Notes under the pieces: generated by a model
What the model saw: the letters and a program-made list of their open reading frames with translations, nothing else
What the model was told of the DNA's origin: nothing
The model's database searches: none
Origin: Verrucomicrobiota bacterium
Lineage (GTDB): Bacteria; Verrucomicrobiota; Verrucomicrobiia; Chthoniobacterales; UBA6821
Direction: 5' to 3'
Length of the DNA: 64,000 nt
Assembly: GCA_021413925.1 (NCBI GenBank)
Contig: JAIOPL010000016.1
Span: 21,499-85,498, forward strand
Shown: positions 46,062-55,156 of the stretch, one piece after another
Position numbering within the stretch: the stretch's first letter is position 1
How the letters are laid out: every line of letters begins with the position of its first letter
Position numbers and translations under genes: made by a program

Positions 46062-46952
46062 CTACTGATGTTTCGGAGCAAAGATGACCTGGGCTAGGAT
46101 GTTGCTGAGAGTCACGATAGCCACAAGGATCAGCGAGGCGGACCATGCAAGCTTGATATGATAGGCGTAGGGAAGGGAGGCGAAATTATAGATCAACACT
46201 GAGAGGGAGGCCGTCGGCTCCATGATACCCTTGATCCAGTTCTGGCTGAAAAGAGCAGTAAAGAGCACTGGAGCAGTCTCGCCCGCGGCGCGCGCCACGG
46301 CTAGCATGACTCCGGTCATGATAGCGGGCATCGCCTCTGGAAGGACAATACGCCAGATCGTCTGGAAGGGAGTGGCACCGACGCCGAATGAGGCCTCGCG
46401 GAAGGCGTAGGGAACCCCCAGGAGTGCCTGCTCGGAAGTCAGCAGGATCGTTGGCAGGATCAGGATGGCTAGAGCGATACCACCGGCGAGTGCCGAGAAT
46501 TTATGAGTTGTCATCACCACTGCGGCAAATGCAAAAACACCACAGATGATGGAGGGGATACCAGTAAGCAGCTTGGCAACAAAGCGCACTGTGGAAGCCA
46601 ACCATGAACCGGATGCGTACTCATTAACGAATATGGCGGCTAGAATCCCCAGCGGAACCGAGAAACCTAAGGAGATTCCAACCATAACGAGAGTCCCCAT
46701 AATGGCATTGCCAAAACCTCCCCCATCCAAGCCGGGAGCTGGAGGTAGTTGCGTGAAGAGATTTTCCGAAAGCAGGGGAAGGCCGTTCTGGATCACCAGA
46801 AAAACAATCGAAAAAAGCGGCACCAGCGTCAGCAGGGAGAGTGCGATGCAAAGACCTGTCAGGAAGTGATTGCGGAACAATCGGAGCACGGAGGTCTTCT
46901 TTCCAGAATCGGAAAAGAAGTTTTTGGGTAAGTTGGAAGCAGTGCCTGTCAT
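46062..46952 (-). CDS. pstA: Phosphate ABC transporter permease PstA
   Basis: 296 residues with about six membrane segments and the permease EAA-like loop (LLTSEQALLGVPYAFREAS). It partners PstC and PstB. Confidence 0.95.
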   Translation of the reverse strand: MTGTASNLPKNFFSDSGKKTSVLRLFRNHFLTGLCIALSLLTLVPLFSIVFLVIQNGLPLLSENLFTQLPPAPGLDGGGFGNAIMGTLVMVGISLGFSVPLGILAAIFVNEYASGSWLASTVRFVAKLLTGIPSIICGVFAFAAVVMTTHKFSALAGGIALAILILPTILLTSEQALLGVPYAFREASFGVGATPFQTIWRIVLPEAMPAIMTGVMLAVARAAGETAPVLFTALFSQNWIKGIMEPTASLSVLIYNFASLPYAYHIKLAWSASLILVAIVTLSNILAQVIFAPKHQ

Positions 46953-46966
46953 GACTCGGGTTAATT

Positions 46967-47929
46967 TTAACCAAGACCCGCCGTGGCTTTCTTTGTGCGC
47001 CGGAGAACCGCCTCACCCGCAATATTCACGCCTAGGGTAAGCACGACCAGCACGGCGGCGGCATACATAAGAGCACTGACCTGAATGCCGTCTGCCTCTG
47101 CAAACTGGTTGGCAAGAAGGGCGGAGAGGGTATTGGAGGGTGAGAGCAGCGACCAAGAGAGGCGCTGGCTGTTTCCGATGAGCATGGCAACGGCCATGGT
47201 CTCGCCCATGGCTCTCCCAAAACCCAGGATGGCCGAGGCGACGATGCCGGGAGCGGCCGTCGGGATGATGACTCTCAGGATGGTCTCCCAACGCGTGGCG
47301 CCAAGGGCATAGGATCCTTCACGCAGTGTATAAGGAACAGCCACCAAGGAGGAACGTGAGATCGCGGTGATGGTCGGAAGGACCATCAGGGCCAGAACAA
47401 GACTGGCGGTCAGCAGGCTATTCCCGTAAGCGGGACCGGACAGGAATGGAATGAATCCGAACTTGGCGGCAAGCACTGCCCCGTACTGCTGGACCAGGGG
47501 AATCACCACGAAGATTCCCCACAATCCGTAGACAACACTAGGAATGGCCGCCAGCGTCTCCACCACGAAACGAATGACTTGGCGCACAGGAACCGGGAAA
47601 AAATCCTCGCTAAGGAATATGGCTATTGCCAAGCCCAAGGGAAGAGACAGAAGCAGGGCCAGGAAACTGCTTGCTGCAGTACCGATGAGCACCGGGAGAA
47701 CGCCAAAGAGCCCCCTGTTCGGACTCCACTGGATACCGGAGATGAATCCCAGGCCGAACTTGCTCATGGCTGGCCAAGCATTGACCAGAATCTCGCCGAT
47801 AATGAAAGCGAGGAGTATGATGATCAGGATCGAGGCCAGAAAGCAGGCCATCCGGAGGAAGTCTGGACGAGGACGGTACTCCCGGGTGATGGGACGGGAT
47901 GATCCAGTCGTTGAAATATTACCGCCCAC
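46967..47929 (-). CDS. pstC: Phosphate ABC transporter permease PstC
   Basis: 320 residues with a GTG start, six membrane segments and the EAA-like loop SRSSLVAVPYTLREGSYALG. It lies 14 bp upstream of pstA. Confidence 0.95.
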   Translation of the reverse strand: MGGNISTTGSSRPITREYRPRPDFLRMACFLASILIIILLAFIIGEILVNAWPAMSKFGLGFISGIQWSPNRGLFGVLPVLIGTAASSFLALLLSLPLGLAIAIFLSEDFFPVPVRQVIRFVVETLAAIPSVVYGLWGIFVVIPLVQQYGAVLAAKFGFIPFLSGPAYGNSLLTASLVLALMVLPTITAISRSSLVAVPYTLREGSYALGATRWETILRVIIPTAAPGIVASAILGFGRAMGETMAVAMLIGNSQRLSWSLLSPSNTLSALLANQFAEADGIQVSALMYAAAVLVVLTLGVNIAGEAVLRRTKKATAGLG

Positions 47930-47957
47930 AGTGATGATGGCCGCTGGTAGTAGAGCC

Positions 47958-48962
47958 TTACTTGACTGTCGCCAGCGCGATCTGAACCTGGGTCACTACG
48001 TTTGCAGGAAGCGTAATGTATCCGAGTTGAGGAGCGATAGCCTGACCAGTGGTGAGTCCGTAGGTTACGAAGGCCTTGACCGCTGCCGCCTTGCTGGCAT
48101 CGGTATAGGTCTTCTTCACAAGGAGCCAGGTTAAGGTAGCGATCGGGTAGTCGTTGGCTCCTTCTGGATCGGTAATGAAAGCACGAAGATTCTCGGGAAG
48201 CTTCACCGAAGCCAGTGTCGCTGCACCACTCTCAAAGGTTGGGGCGATGAAGTTACCTGCCTTGTTCTGGAGAGAGGCCATGGTCAGTTTATTGTTCTCG
48301 GCATAACCGAACTCCACGTAACCAATGGCTCCGGGGGTCTGCTTGATCAGAGCGGTCACACCGTCGTTGCCCTTGCCGGCAACACCGACCGGCCAAGTCA
48401 CCGACTTGCCGCTTCCGACCATACTGGTGAACTCGGGGCTGATCGCGTCCAGGTGAGTGGTGAAGACGGCGGTGGTTCCGCTGCCATCCGAACGGGCGAC
48501 AACCGTGATCGGAAGATTAGGAAGCGTGATTCCGGCGTTCTCCTTGACGATGGCGGGATCATTCCAGCTCTTGATGCTGCCCAACAGGATGCCAACATAA
48601 GCGATGCGGGAGAGCTTCAAGCCGCCCTGAACTCCGGGAATGTTGTAAGCGAGCACGATCGTTCCTGCCGTTGCAGGCAGCATCAGGACATTGCCGTTGA
48701 CCTTGGCGATTTCGGCGTCGGACATCGCAACGTCGCTGGCGCCGAAATCCGTGATTCCATCCGTGAACTGTTTGATGCCCGCACCGCTTCCGACCCCTTG
48801 GTAGTTCACGGTGATATCAGGGGTGGCCTTGTGAAAATCAGAAGCCCAGCGAAGATACATGGGGGCCGGGAAGGTGGCCCCGGAGGCGTTGAGCGAGGTA
48901 GCGGCGTTTGCCCCAATAACAGATGCGGCTAGTAGAGAAGCGAACAGGAAATTTCGTGTCAT
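47958..48962 (-). CDS. pstS: Phosphate-binding periplasmic protein PstS
   Basis: 334 residues with a Sec signal (RNFLFASLLAASVIGANA) and phosphate-binding segments (NASGATFPAPMYLRW, RSDGSGTTAVFTTHL). It is the first gene of the pst operon. No convincing Pho box was found upstream (48963-49091). Confidence 0.95.
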   Translation of the reverse strand: MTRNFLFASLLAASVIGANAATSLNASGATFPAPMYLRWASDFHKATPDITVNYQGVGSGAGIKQFTDGITDFGASDVAMSDAEIAKVNGNVLMLPATAGTIVLAYNIPGVQGGLKLSRIAYVGILLGSIKSWNDPAIVKENAGITLPNLPITVVARSDGSGTTAVFTTHLDAISPEFTSMVGSGKSVTWPVGVAGKGNDGVTALIKQTPGAIGYVEFGYAENNKLTMASLQNKAGNFIAPTFESGAATLASVKLPENLRAFITDPEGANDYPIATLTWLLVKKTYTDASKAAAVKAFVTYGLTTGQAIAPQLGYITLPANVVTQVQIALATVK

Positions 48963-49091
48963 GGGCTTAAGTGAGTTAAGCTGTGAATTCAGCTTGATTA
49001 CGGCAAGAAAGACAATCCCTTTCGGGTGACAATAACAACATGACGTATCTAAGGTGCCTCAGGATTCCCTCTCACTTCGAGTACCTTTGAT

Positions 49092-49784
49092 TTATTTGCG
49101 ATGATTCCATCCCATGGTTCCATAGCGCGTCCTGACCAACTCCTCGGCTTCGCTCAGGATCGGAGCATCCAGTTGTTTTGCCTCAAGGCAATCACCGAAC
49201 GCTGCCGCCCATGCCATCGGAGAGATCCGAGAAGGATCCCATTCCGGAATATCTGATATCTTCAGGCTGCCTTGGTAGAGCAGCCCTCCCCCACTGCGTC
49301 GGAGTGCACCTCCAAGCACCTTCCTTCCCTGAATGAGGAGATCGTCATTGGCCGGCGCCTTAAAGCAGGCAGACCCTAGCTTCACGTCCTCACTTCCGGC
49401 TAGATTCACAGAGAGCGAGAGTTGAGATCGGATCCAAACGGCCAGTTTGCCATGGAGTTGCTTGTAGAAGAAAGTCGGAGCTTCCGCCGCTATTTTTTCC
49501 CCGGCCGGAATCATGAGAGAAAATGTCAGCTCCTCTTCCTCACCGTGAGAGACCATCCCTCCCCCCGTCCAGCGCCTCACGACAGGTTGGCTGGGAAAGC
49601 TAAGCTGAACTTCTTTTATCTCCTGAAAGTAGCCAAAAGTCACCCAAGGAGACTTCCACTTATAAATTCTGAGCGTTGGCACCGACACCTGCCGGAGAAG
49701 CACTTCGTCTAGCGCCATCTGCATCGGCCCGTCGAACGATTCCGCGGGATGCATGGGAATCAGGAGATCCAATCTGGAAAACAT
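49092..49784 (-). CDS. Lipoate-protein ligase/octanoyltransferase family protein
   Basis: About 230 residues from ATG 49784 (MFSRLDLLIPMHPAESF). It has the BPL/LplA fold motifs RRWTGGGMVSHGEEE and RKVLGGALRRSGGGLLYQG. Members attach lipoyl or octanoyl groups to dehydrogenase complexes. The exact subtype (LplA, LipM-like or LipL-like) is not resolved. It is divergent from parB. Confidence 0.78.
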   Translation of the reverse strand: MFSRLDLLIPMHPAESFDGPMQMALDEVLLRQVSVPTLRIYKWKSPWVTFGYFQEIKEVQLSFPSQPVVRRWTGGGMVSHGEEEELTFSLMIPAGEKIAAEAPTFFYKQLHGKLAVWIRSQLSLSVNLAGSEDVKLGSACFKAPANDDLLIQGRKVLGGALRRSGGGLLYQGSLKISDIPEWDPSRISPMAWAAAFGDCLEAKQLDAPILSEAEELVRTRYGTMGWNHRK

Positions 49785-49867
49785 TCTGGGATGCTGAACG
49801 TTCTGTGAGCCAACCCGCCACACCTTTTTCTTCCCGATCCCTTACTACCTGCTCTACGCTCCACTTT

Positions 49868-50815
49868 ATGGCAACGTCAGACTCAGGAAGCGCCCCCAAA
49901 GAACCAGTCGGCAAAGGACTGGGAAAGGGTCTCGGCAAAGGTTTGGGCAAAGGCCTTGGAGCACTCATTAACACACGGGTTGCGGCCACCACCCCTTCCG
50001 AGGAGCATGGCGAACGCATCCAGCAGATCCGCCTCGACCAGATCGTTGCGAGCCCTCTCCAACCCCGTACCGAGTTCCGGGATGACCAACTCCGTGACCT
50101 AGTCGATTCCATTCGCGAACGTGGCATTATCCAGCCCCTGATCGTCCGACTGGCGGGTGGGAAGTATGAACTCATCGCCGGTGAGCGCCGTATGCGCGCC
50201 TCCCTCGAAGTCGGCCTAACCGAGGCCCCGGTTATTGTTCGCAAAGCCTCCGATCAGGAAGTCCTGGAGCTGGCGCTGATCGAGAACCTTCAGCGGGCGG
50301 ACCTGAATCCCATCGAGGAAGCCGCCGCTTACAGCCGCCTTTCCAAGGAATTCCGCCTGACTCAGGAAGATATCGCCAAGCGCGTCGGCAAAAGCCGGGC
50401 CGCCGTCGCCAATGCCATGCGCCTTATGGAACTCGACCCCGAAGTCCAGGCCCACCTGACCCAAGGGCGCCTGACCGTGGGTCATGCCAAAGTCCTGCTG
50501 GGCCTCAAGAACCCCGAGGAGCAGCGCCTGCTGGCCGAAAAGCTGATCAGGACAAATGCCTCTGTGCGCGATGCCGAGCAACTCGTGGCGTCACATCTGG
50601 CCGGCACCAAAGTGAAAAAAGGTAGAGGAAAGACAGGGCGCTCATTGGCCGAACTTCCCCCCGCACTGAAACATCTGGAGAACAAGCTCCAGCACCGCTT
50701 CTCGACCCGGGTCAGCCTCCACCACGCCGACAAGAGAGGGCGTATTGAGATCGAGTACTTCGGCTCCGACGATCTTCACCGCCTAATCGGTGAATTTGGC
50801 ATCTCGCTGGACTGA
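49868..50815 (+). CDS. parB: Chromosome-partitioning protein ParB
   Basis: 315 residues from ATG 49868. The N-terminus has the ParA-interacting GLG motif expanded to four GLGK copies before ALINTRV (49911-49962). Then come the ParB CTPase core (QPRTEFRDDQLRDL, GERRMRASLEVG, ENLQRADLNPIEEAAAY) and the helix-turn-helix (EDIAKRVGKSRAAVANAMR). It binds parS and segregates the chromosome. Unusually, no parA is adjacent. Confidence 0.94.
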   Translation: MATSDSGSAPKEPVGKGLGKGLGKGLGKGLGALINTRVAATTPSEEHGERIQQIRLDQIVASPLQPRTEFRDDQLRDLVDSIRERGIIQPLIVRLAGGKYELIAGERRMRASLEVGLTEAPVIVRKASDQEVLELALIENLQRADLNPIEEAAAYSRLSKEFRLTQEDIAKRVGKSRAAVANAMRLMELDPEVQAHLTQGRLTVGHAKVLLGLKNPEEQRLLAEKLIRTNASVRDAEQLVASHLAGTKVKKGRGKTGRSLAELPPALKHLENKLQHRFSTRVSLHHADKRGRIEIEYFGSDDLHRLIGEFGISLD

Positions 50816-50830
50816 TGCCAGAATAGCCTC

Positions 50831-51772
50831 ATGCGCGCTCTCAGCCCACTGATCCGCTTCATCGACTCGGATTATTTTCCCAAGGGGATCGAGGCGACAC
50901 GCGCCATGCCCGAGCGCATGGAATGGAGCCGGGCCCTCCCCTTCATCATTCTACATCTCGGATGTCTCGGGGCCCTCTGGGTCGGATGGAGCCCCGTGGC
51001 CTTGGCCGTCTGCGTGTCGCTCTATCTCGTGCGGATGTTCTTTGTCACCGGCATCTATCACCGCTACTTCTGCCATAAATCCTACAAGGCCTCCCGTCCC
51101 GTTCAGTTCCTCTTTGCCTTGCTCGGACTGCTCTGCGTCCAACGCGGAGCCCTCTGGTGGGCAGCGGTCCACCGGCATCATCACGCCCACTCGGACGAGG
51201 AGGTGGATGTCCATTCCCCTAAGCAGAAAGGCTTTCTCTGGGCTCACATCGGATGGATGACCAGCAGTAAGAACTTCCCCACAGACTACAGCCTGATCCC
51301 CGATCTGGCGAAATTTCCTGAGCTAGTTTTTCTCAACCGCTTCGATCTGATCGGCCCCCTGCTGGTTGCCCTCCTTACCTACGGTCTGGGAGTTGTGCTT
51401 CAGTCATTGGCCCCGGAACTCCACACCTCCGGCCCCCAGATGCTTGTCTGGGGTGGCTTCATCAGCACCGTCCTTCTCTTCCACGGCACCTGCTGTATTA
51501 ACTCCATGGCCCATGTCTGGGGCACACCCCGCTATGACACCGGCGACGACAGCCGCAACAGCTTCCTGCTCGCCATCATCACCCTTGGCGAGGGATGGCA
51601 TAACAACCATCACCGCTACCAGTCCTCGGCACAGCAGGGATTCTACTGGTGGGAGATCGACCCCACCTACTATGCCCTGCGCCTTCTATCAGCGCTGGGT
51701 GTCATCAGCAATCTCAAGCGTGTTCCGGAAAGCGTCTACAAGCAGGAGAACATGCTGGTTCATGGAAAATAA
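50831..51772 (+). CDS. Delta-9-type acyl desaturase
   Basis: 313 residues, integral membrane. Histidine boxes YHRYFCHK (HxxxxH), VHRHHHAHSD (HxxHH) and WHNNHHRY are the delta-9 acyl-CoA/phospholipid desaturase pattern. It introduces a double bond into fatty acyl chains, tuning membrane fluidity. It starts 15 bp after parB and overlaps the next gene. Confidence 0.92.
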   Translation: MRALSPLIRFIDSDYFPKGIEATRAMPERMEWSRALPFIILHLGCLGALWVGWSPVALAVCVSLYLVRMFFVTGIYHRYFCHKSYKASRPVQFLFALLGLLCVQRGALWWAAVHRHHHAHSDEEVDVHSPKQKGFLWAHIGWMTSSKNFPTDYSLIPDLAKFPELVFLNRFDLIGPLLVALLTYGLGVVLQSLAPELHTSGPQMLVWGGFISTVLLFHGTCCINSMAHVWGTPRYDTGDDSRNSFLLAIITLGEGWHNNHHRYQSSAQQGFYWWEIDPTYYALRLLSALGVISNLKRVPESVYKQENMLVHGK

Positions 51773-53072
51773 AGATCGTCCGCGCGTCGCCATCATTGGT
51801 ACGGGAGTCTCAGGTCTCTCCTGTGCATGGGGACTGCGCGACATCGCGGATCTGACCCTCTTCGAGTCGGAGAAACGACCCGGCGGCCATACGAACACCG
51901 TGACGGTGGAGAAGGACGGGTGCGCGATCCCGATCGATACGGGATTCATCGTCTTTAACAAGGTTACCTATCCCTATCTCTGCCGTCTCTTTTCTGAACT
52001 TGGCATCGCTATCAAGCCGAGCGAGATGTCCTTCAGTGTTCAGCATGTTGCAAGCGGCCTGGAGTACAACGGGATGGGGCTGAGCAAGCTCTTCGCCCAG
52101 AGGCGCAATCTCGGAAACCTCCGCTTCCTGATGCTGATCGCCGAGATCATGCGCTTCTTCCGTGTCGGCAGAAAGTGGCTGCGCGATGAAGCCGAGCATG
52201 ACTCCTCGGATGAGAAAGCGGATTTCGATACTGAGGATCTGGCCACATTCTGCAAGAGACATGGCTTCGGCCGAGATTTCCTCGATCTCTATCTGGTTCC
52301 GATGAGTTCCGCCGTCTGGTCCACAGAGCCAGGCCGCATCCTCGACTTCCCAGCCTCGACGCTGCTGCACTTCTTTCATAACCATGGATTCCTCGGAATC
52401 ACTACGCACCATCCCTGGTTCACGGTGGATGGCGGCGCCCGCACCTATGTGAACAAAATGCTGGAGACTTTGGGCCAGCCTCGCCTCGGCGATCCCGTCA
52501 TTTCCGTGGAAGAAAAGGAAGATAGTGCCTGGGTCACTACGGCATCAGGACTCCACGAGCGCTTCGATGCGATCATTCTGGCCTCTCACGCCGATCAGAG
52601 CCTGAGGCTCCTTACCCATCCCTCGGAGGATCAACAGCGCCTGCTCTCGGCCTTCCACTACCAGCAAAACGAAGCCTCCCTCCACACCGATGCCTCGGTG
52701 ATGCCGAAATGCCGCAGGGCCTGGGCCTCGTGGAATTTCCGTGTCGAGCAGGGGTCAGATTCTCATCAGAAAGCAGCCACCCATTATTGGATGAATGCCT
52801 TGCAGGGCGTCTCCCAGAAGAGGGATTACTTCGTCTCCTTGAACAGCGATGACCGGATCGCGCCCTCGAGCATTCTTTACCGGACGACCTACGAGCATCC
52901 CGTCTTCACGCTCGAGGCCATACGAGCTCAGCGGGAACTTCCGAAGCTCAATCATAGTGGCCGTCTCTTCTTCTGCGGAAGCTACTTCCGCTACGGCTTC
53001 CATGAGGATGCCTGTATGGCGGGATTCGATGCGGCAAAGGCCGTCACTACCATGCTCGCGCAGAGGCGCTGA
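51762..53072 (+). CDS. FAD-dependent amine oxidase/desaturase-like protein of the DUF1365-associated type
   Basis: 436 residues from ATG 51762, overlapping the desaturase stop by 11 bp. FAD-binding VAIIGTGVSGLSCAWGL and ESEKRPGGHTNTV (amine oxidase-like). It is the kind found beside DUF1365 and cyclopropane-fatty-acid synthase genes in many bacteria, where the cluster makes modified fatty acids. Here a delta-9 desaturase takes the place of the cyclopropane synthase. The substrate is unknown. Confidence 0.85.
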   Translation: MENKDRPRVAIIGTGVSGLSCAWGLRDIADLTLFESEKRPGGHTNTVTVEKDGCAIPIDTGFIVFNKVTYPYLCRLFSELGIAIKPSEMSFSVQHVASGLEYNGMGLSKLFAQRRNLGNLRFLMLIAEIMRFFRVGRKWLRDEAEHDSSDEKADFDTEDLATFCKRHGFGRDFLDLYLVPMSSAVWSTEPGRILDFPASTLLHFFHNHGFLGITTHHPWFTVDGGARTYVNKMLETLGQPRLGDPVISVEEKEDSAWVTTASGLHERFDAIILASHADQSLRLLTHPSEDQQRLLSAFHYQQNEASLHTDASVMPKCRRAWASWNFRVEQGSDSHQKAATHYWMNALQGVSQKRDYFVSLNSDDRIAPSSILYRTTYEHPVFTLEAIRAQRELPKLNHSGRLFFCGSYFRYGFHEDACMAGFDAAKAVTTMLAQRR

Positions 53073-53081
53073 GGCGCAGAG
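53058..53081 (+). repeat. GCGCAGAGGCGC-type repeat
   Basis: GCGCAGAGGCGCTGAGGCGC and following bases spans the stop of the amine oxidase gene. Related sequence lies at 54731-54755 and, inverted, at 55073-55091. Confidence 0.5.
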
Positions 53082-53135
53082 AATGATCCCCAGGAATGCT
53101 GGGACCAATTACCCATTCCCAGTCACCTATCCCCG

Positions 53136-54020
53136 ATGACACTTCCCCTCCGCTCATGCCTCTACGAGTGCACGGTTTTTCACCGGCGACTGGCACCGAA
53201 AGCGCATGAATTCCTCTACAGAGTCTTCTACCTACTGATCGACCTTGACGAGCTGGAGACTATCGACCACTCACTCTTCCTGCTGAAGGTCAACCGGCCC
53301 GGCCTCTACAGCTTCCGGGAGAGCGATCACATCAGTCACGTGCCTCATCCAGTCTCAGCGCGGGAAAACATCATCGGTTACCTCGCCGCGCAGGGGATCT
53401 CAGCGCCCGTCGGAAAGATCCAGCTCCTCACACTACCCAGGATCGCTGGTTATATTTTTAATCCGGTCTCGATCTACTACTGCTTCGACACAGCAGGTGC
53501 CCCTCTTACCTCGGTGGTCGAGGTTGGGAATACCTTCGGGGAATGGAAACCGTATTTGGTTCCTCTCCAGGCAGACGGAACCTTCTTGAGTCGCGTGGTG
53601 AAGCACTTCTATGTCTCCCCCTTTTCAGACCTCGATCTGGAGTTTGAGTTCCGTTTTCAGCTCCCGGGCGAGCGCCTGCAGGTCCTCATCGATGACTACC
53701 GCGGCGAGGAGCGAGAGCTGATCAGTGTTCTCACCGGGGTCAGAGTCCCCCTCACCGATCGGAATCTCCTGCTCTTTTCGCTCAAATACCCGTTCCTGAC
53801 ACTCCAGGTCATTTTTGGAATTCACTGGCAGGCTCTTATTCTCTGGCTGAAAGGCCTCACGGCACGCCGCAAGGAAGCCCTTCCTGAACTGCAACGCGGA
53901 GTCCACAGGCCCCATAAATCTCTCGCCAACCATCCCTCTTCCTGCGCCCACTCTGGTCGGGATACGGATTCTAAAACATCCACAGATTCCAAAGATTCCA
54001 CAGATCACCAATCAAATTGA
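53136..54020 (+). CDS. DUF1365 family protein
   Basis: 294 residues with the family's start (LYECTVFHRRLAPKAHEF), PRIAGYIFNPVSIYYC and VEVGNTFGEW. The partner FAD protein lies 63 bp upstream. The last about 25 residues (GRDTDSKTSTDSKDSTD) are low complexity and encoded by a local GATTCCA-rich repeat (53980-54012), so the tail is probably not functional. The gene overlaps the following one at 54020. Confidence 0.88.
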   Translation: MTLPLRSCLYECTVFHRRLAPKAHEFLYRVFYLLIDLDELETIDHSLFLLKVNRPGLYSFRESDHISHVPHPVSARENIIGYLAAQGISAPVGKIQLLTLPRIAGYIFNPVSIYYCFDTAGAPLTSVVEVGNTFGEWKPYLVPLQADGTFLSRVVKHFYVSPFSDLDLEFEFRFQLPGERLQVLIDDYRGEERELISVLTGVRVPLTDRNLLLFSLKYPFLTLQVIFGIHWQALILWLKGLTARRKEALPELQRGVHRPHKSLANHPSSCAHSGRDTDSKTSTDSKDSTDHQSN

Positions 54021-54658
54021 TGAGCACTTCAGAAACAGACCCCAACACAGAATTCCTCAAGAGCATTGCTCTAAGCCTCAAATCCATCCAATCGGCCCTC
54101 GAGAGCCTCACGGGCGCCGTCGAGGGAGTGGCTGAGTCGATCGAGAAGGCCCACGAACCCGAGGGTGACCTTGGCGTCCATCTTGTCGCTTCGCTAAAGG
54201 AGCTTACCTCTGCACTGCAGAAGCGGGCCCAGCAGGAGCGCAACCCTCAGCCTCAGCAGCAGGGACAGCGTCAGCACAATCAGCAGCAGGGCGGTGGGAG
54301 TGGTGGCAGTAGTGGGGGAGGCCGACGTGACGACCGCCAACAGCGAGGACGCCAGCAGGAGAATCGTCAGCCCAATCAGCCCCACCAGGATCACGATCAG
54401 ACAGATCGTACGGAGGATCGTCACAGGGACGATCGTCATCAAGGCGATTTCGAGGAGCATGATGTAGTAGCCGCACAGTCCTCTGCCCCTTCTTATCGAG
54501 AAGATCGGGGAGACTCGGAAACCGAATCCCGGCACGAGCAGTCTGATGAACCGGCTAGTTCAGCCAGTTCAGCCAAGTCCGAGGGTGAATCAACTGCGGC
54601 TCCAGCCAAGCGCGCTCGTCCTAATCCGCGTCCCAATCGCCGTCGTGGCGGGAAATAG
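54020..54658 (+). CDS. Disordered Gln/Arg/Gly-rich protein of unknown function
   Basis: 212 residues from ATG 54020, whose first base is the last of the DUF1365 stop (TGATG). An N-terminal helix-prone segment (SLKSIQSALESLTGAVEGV) is followed by a long Gln/Gly/Arg/His/Asp-rich region and a basic tail (RARPNPRPNRRRGGK). No family recognised. The translational coupling suggests it belongs to the lipid cluster, but its composition resembles nucleic-acid-binding tails. Confidence 0.6.
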   Translation: MSTSETDPNTEFLKSIALSLKSIQSALESLTGAVEGVAESIEKAHEPEGDLGVHLVASLKELTSALQKRAQQERNPQPQQQGQRQHNQQQGGGSGGSSGGGRRDDRQQRGRQQENRQPNQPHQDHDQTDRTEDRHRDDRHQGDFEEHDVVAAQSSAPSYREDRGDSETESRHEQSDEPASSASSAKSEGESTAAPAKRARPNPRPNRRRGGK

Positions 54659-55156
54659 GGAAGGAAAGCTGCCGGCAGCTTAGAACGACTTCTATTTATT
54701 CTGCCGCTTTGCAGAAAGTGAGAATTATCGCGCATAGGCGCAGAGACGCAGAGGGTAAAGACAAATACACGCGGACGAGCGAGCACTGACGCTATGCTCA
54801 ATAATGATTCAAGGCGGCACTCATATCTTAAACCCGAACTCAGAAGTTGAGCAGAGCGATTTGACACAATCTACTGACCGCAAAGAAGTCTTGTCGATTC
54901 TCGCCTGTATCAATCGATACGCCCTCGATATCTCCGCAACTCCTATCGGTCACCATCTTACGCCAACTCATCTCTTTCATCTTCGGAGTTCGGGTTAAAT
55001 CCTTTCTGCCTGATTGCTTGTTCTTAGGAGTCTGTGTTTCTGTGCATCCGTTGCAGGCAGACTAAAAAACTCTGCTCAGCGCCTCTGCGCGAGTCCCTTC
55101 GTTTTCCGACAGCCATGGTGATTTCACCAGAAACGTCAGATTTAACAGATGATACT
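54659..55156. other. Gene-poor region with repeats
   Basis: About 500 bp between the disordered protein and the TrpF-like gene. It holds the GCGCAGAG repeat copies (54731-54755 and 55073-55091) and the inverted-repeat element at 54828-54998. A 64-codon ORF inside the latter (54804-54998) has no recognisable product. Confidence 0.5.
54828..54998. mobile_element. MITE-like element with about 18-bp terminal inverted repeats
   Basis: TTAAACCCGAACTCAGAAG at 54828-54846 is matched by CTTCGGAGTTCGGGTTAA at 54981-54998 as an inverted repeat (one mismatch and one gap). Similarity seems to run some bases further inward. The element is about 171 bp and holds no transposase. No target-site duplication was confirmed, so this may instead be a structured transcript. 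Confidence 0.45.

Noticed and set aside
48963..49091. Possible Pho box upstream of pstS
   Set aside because: GTCAT and TGTCAC occur but not with the 11-bp spacing of PhoB half sites.
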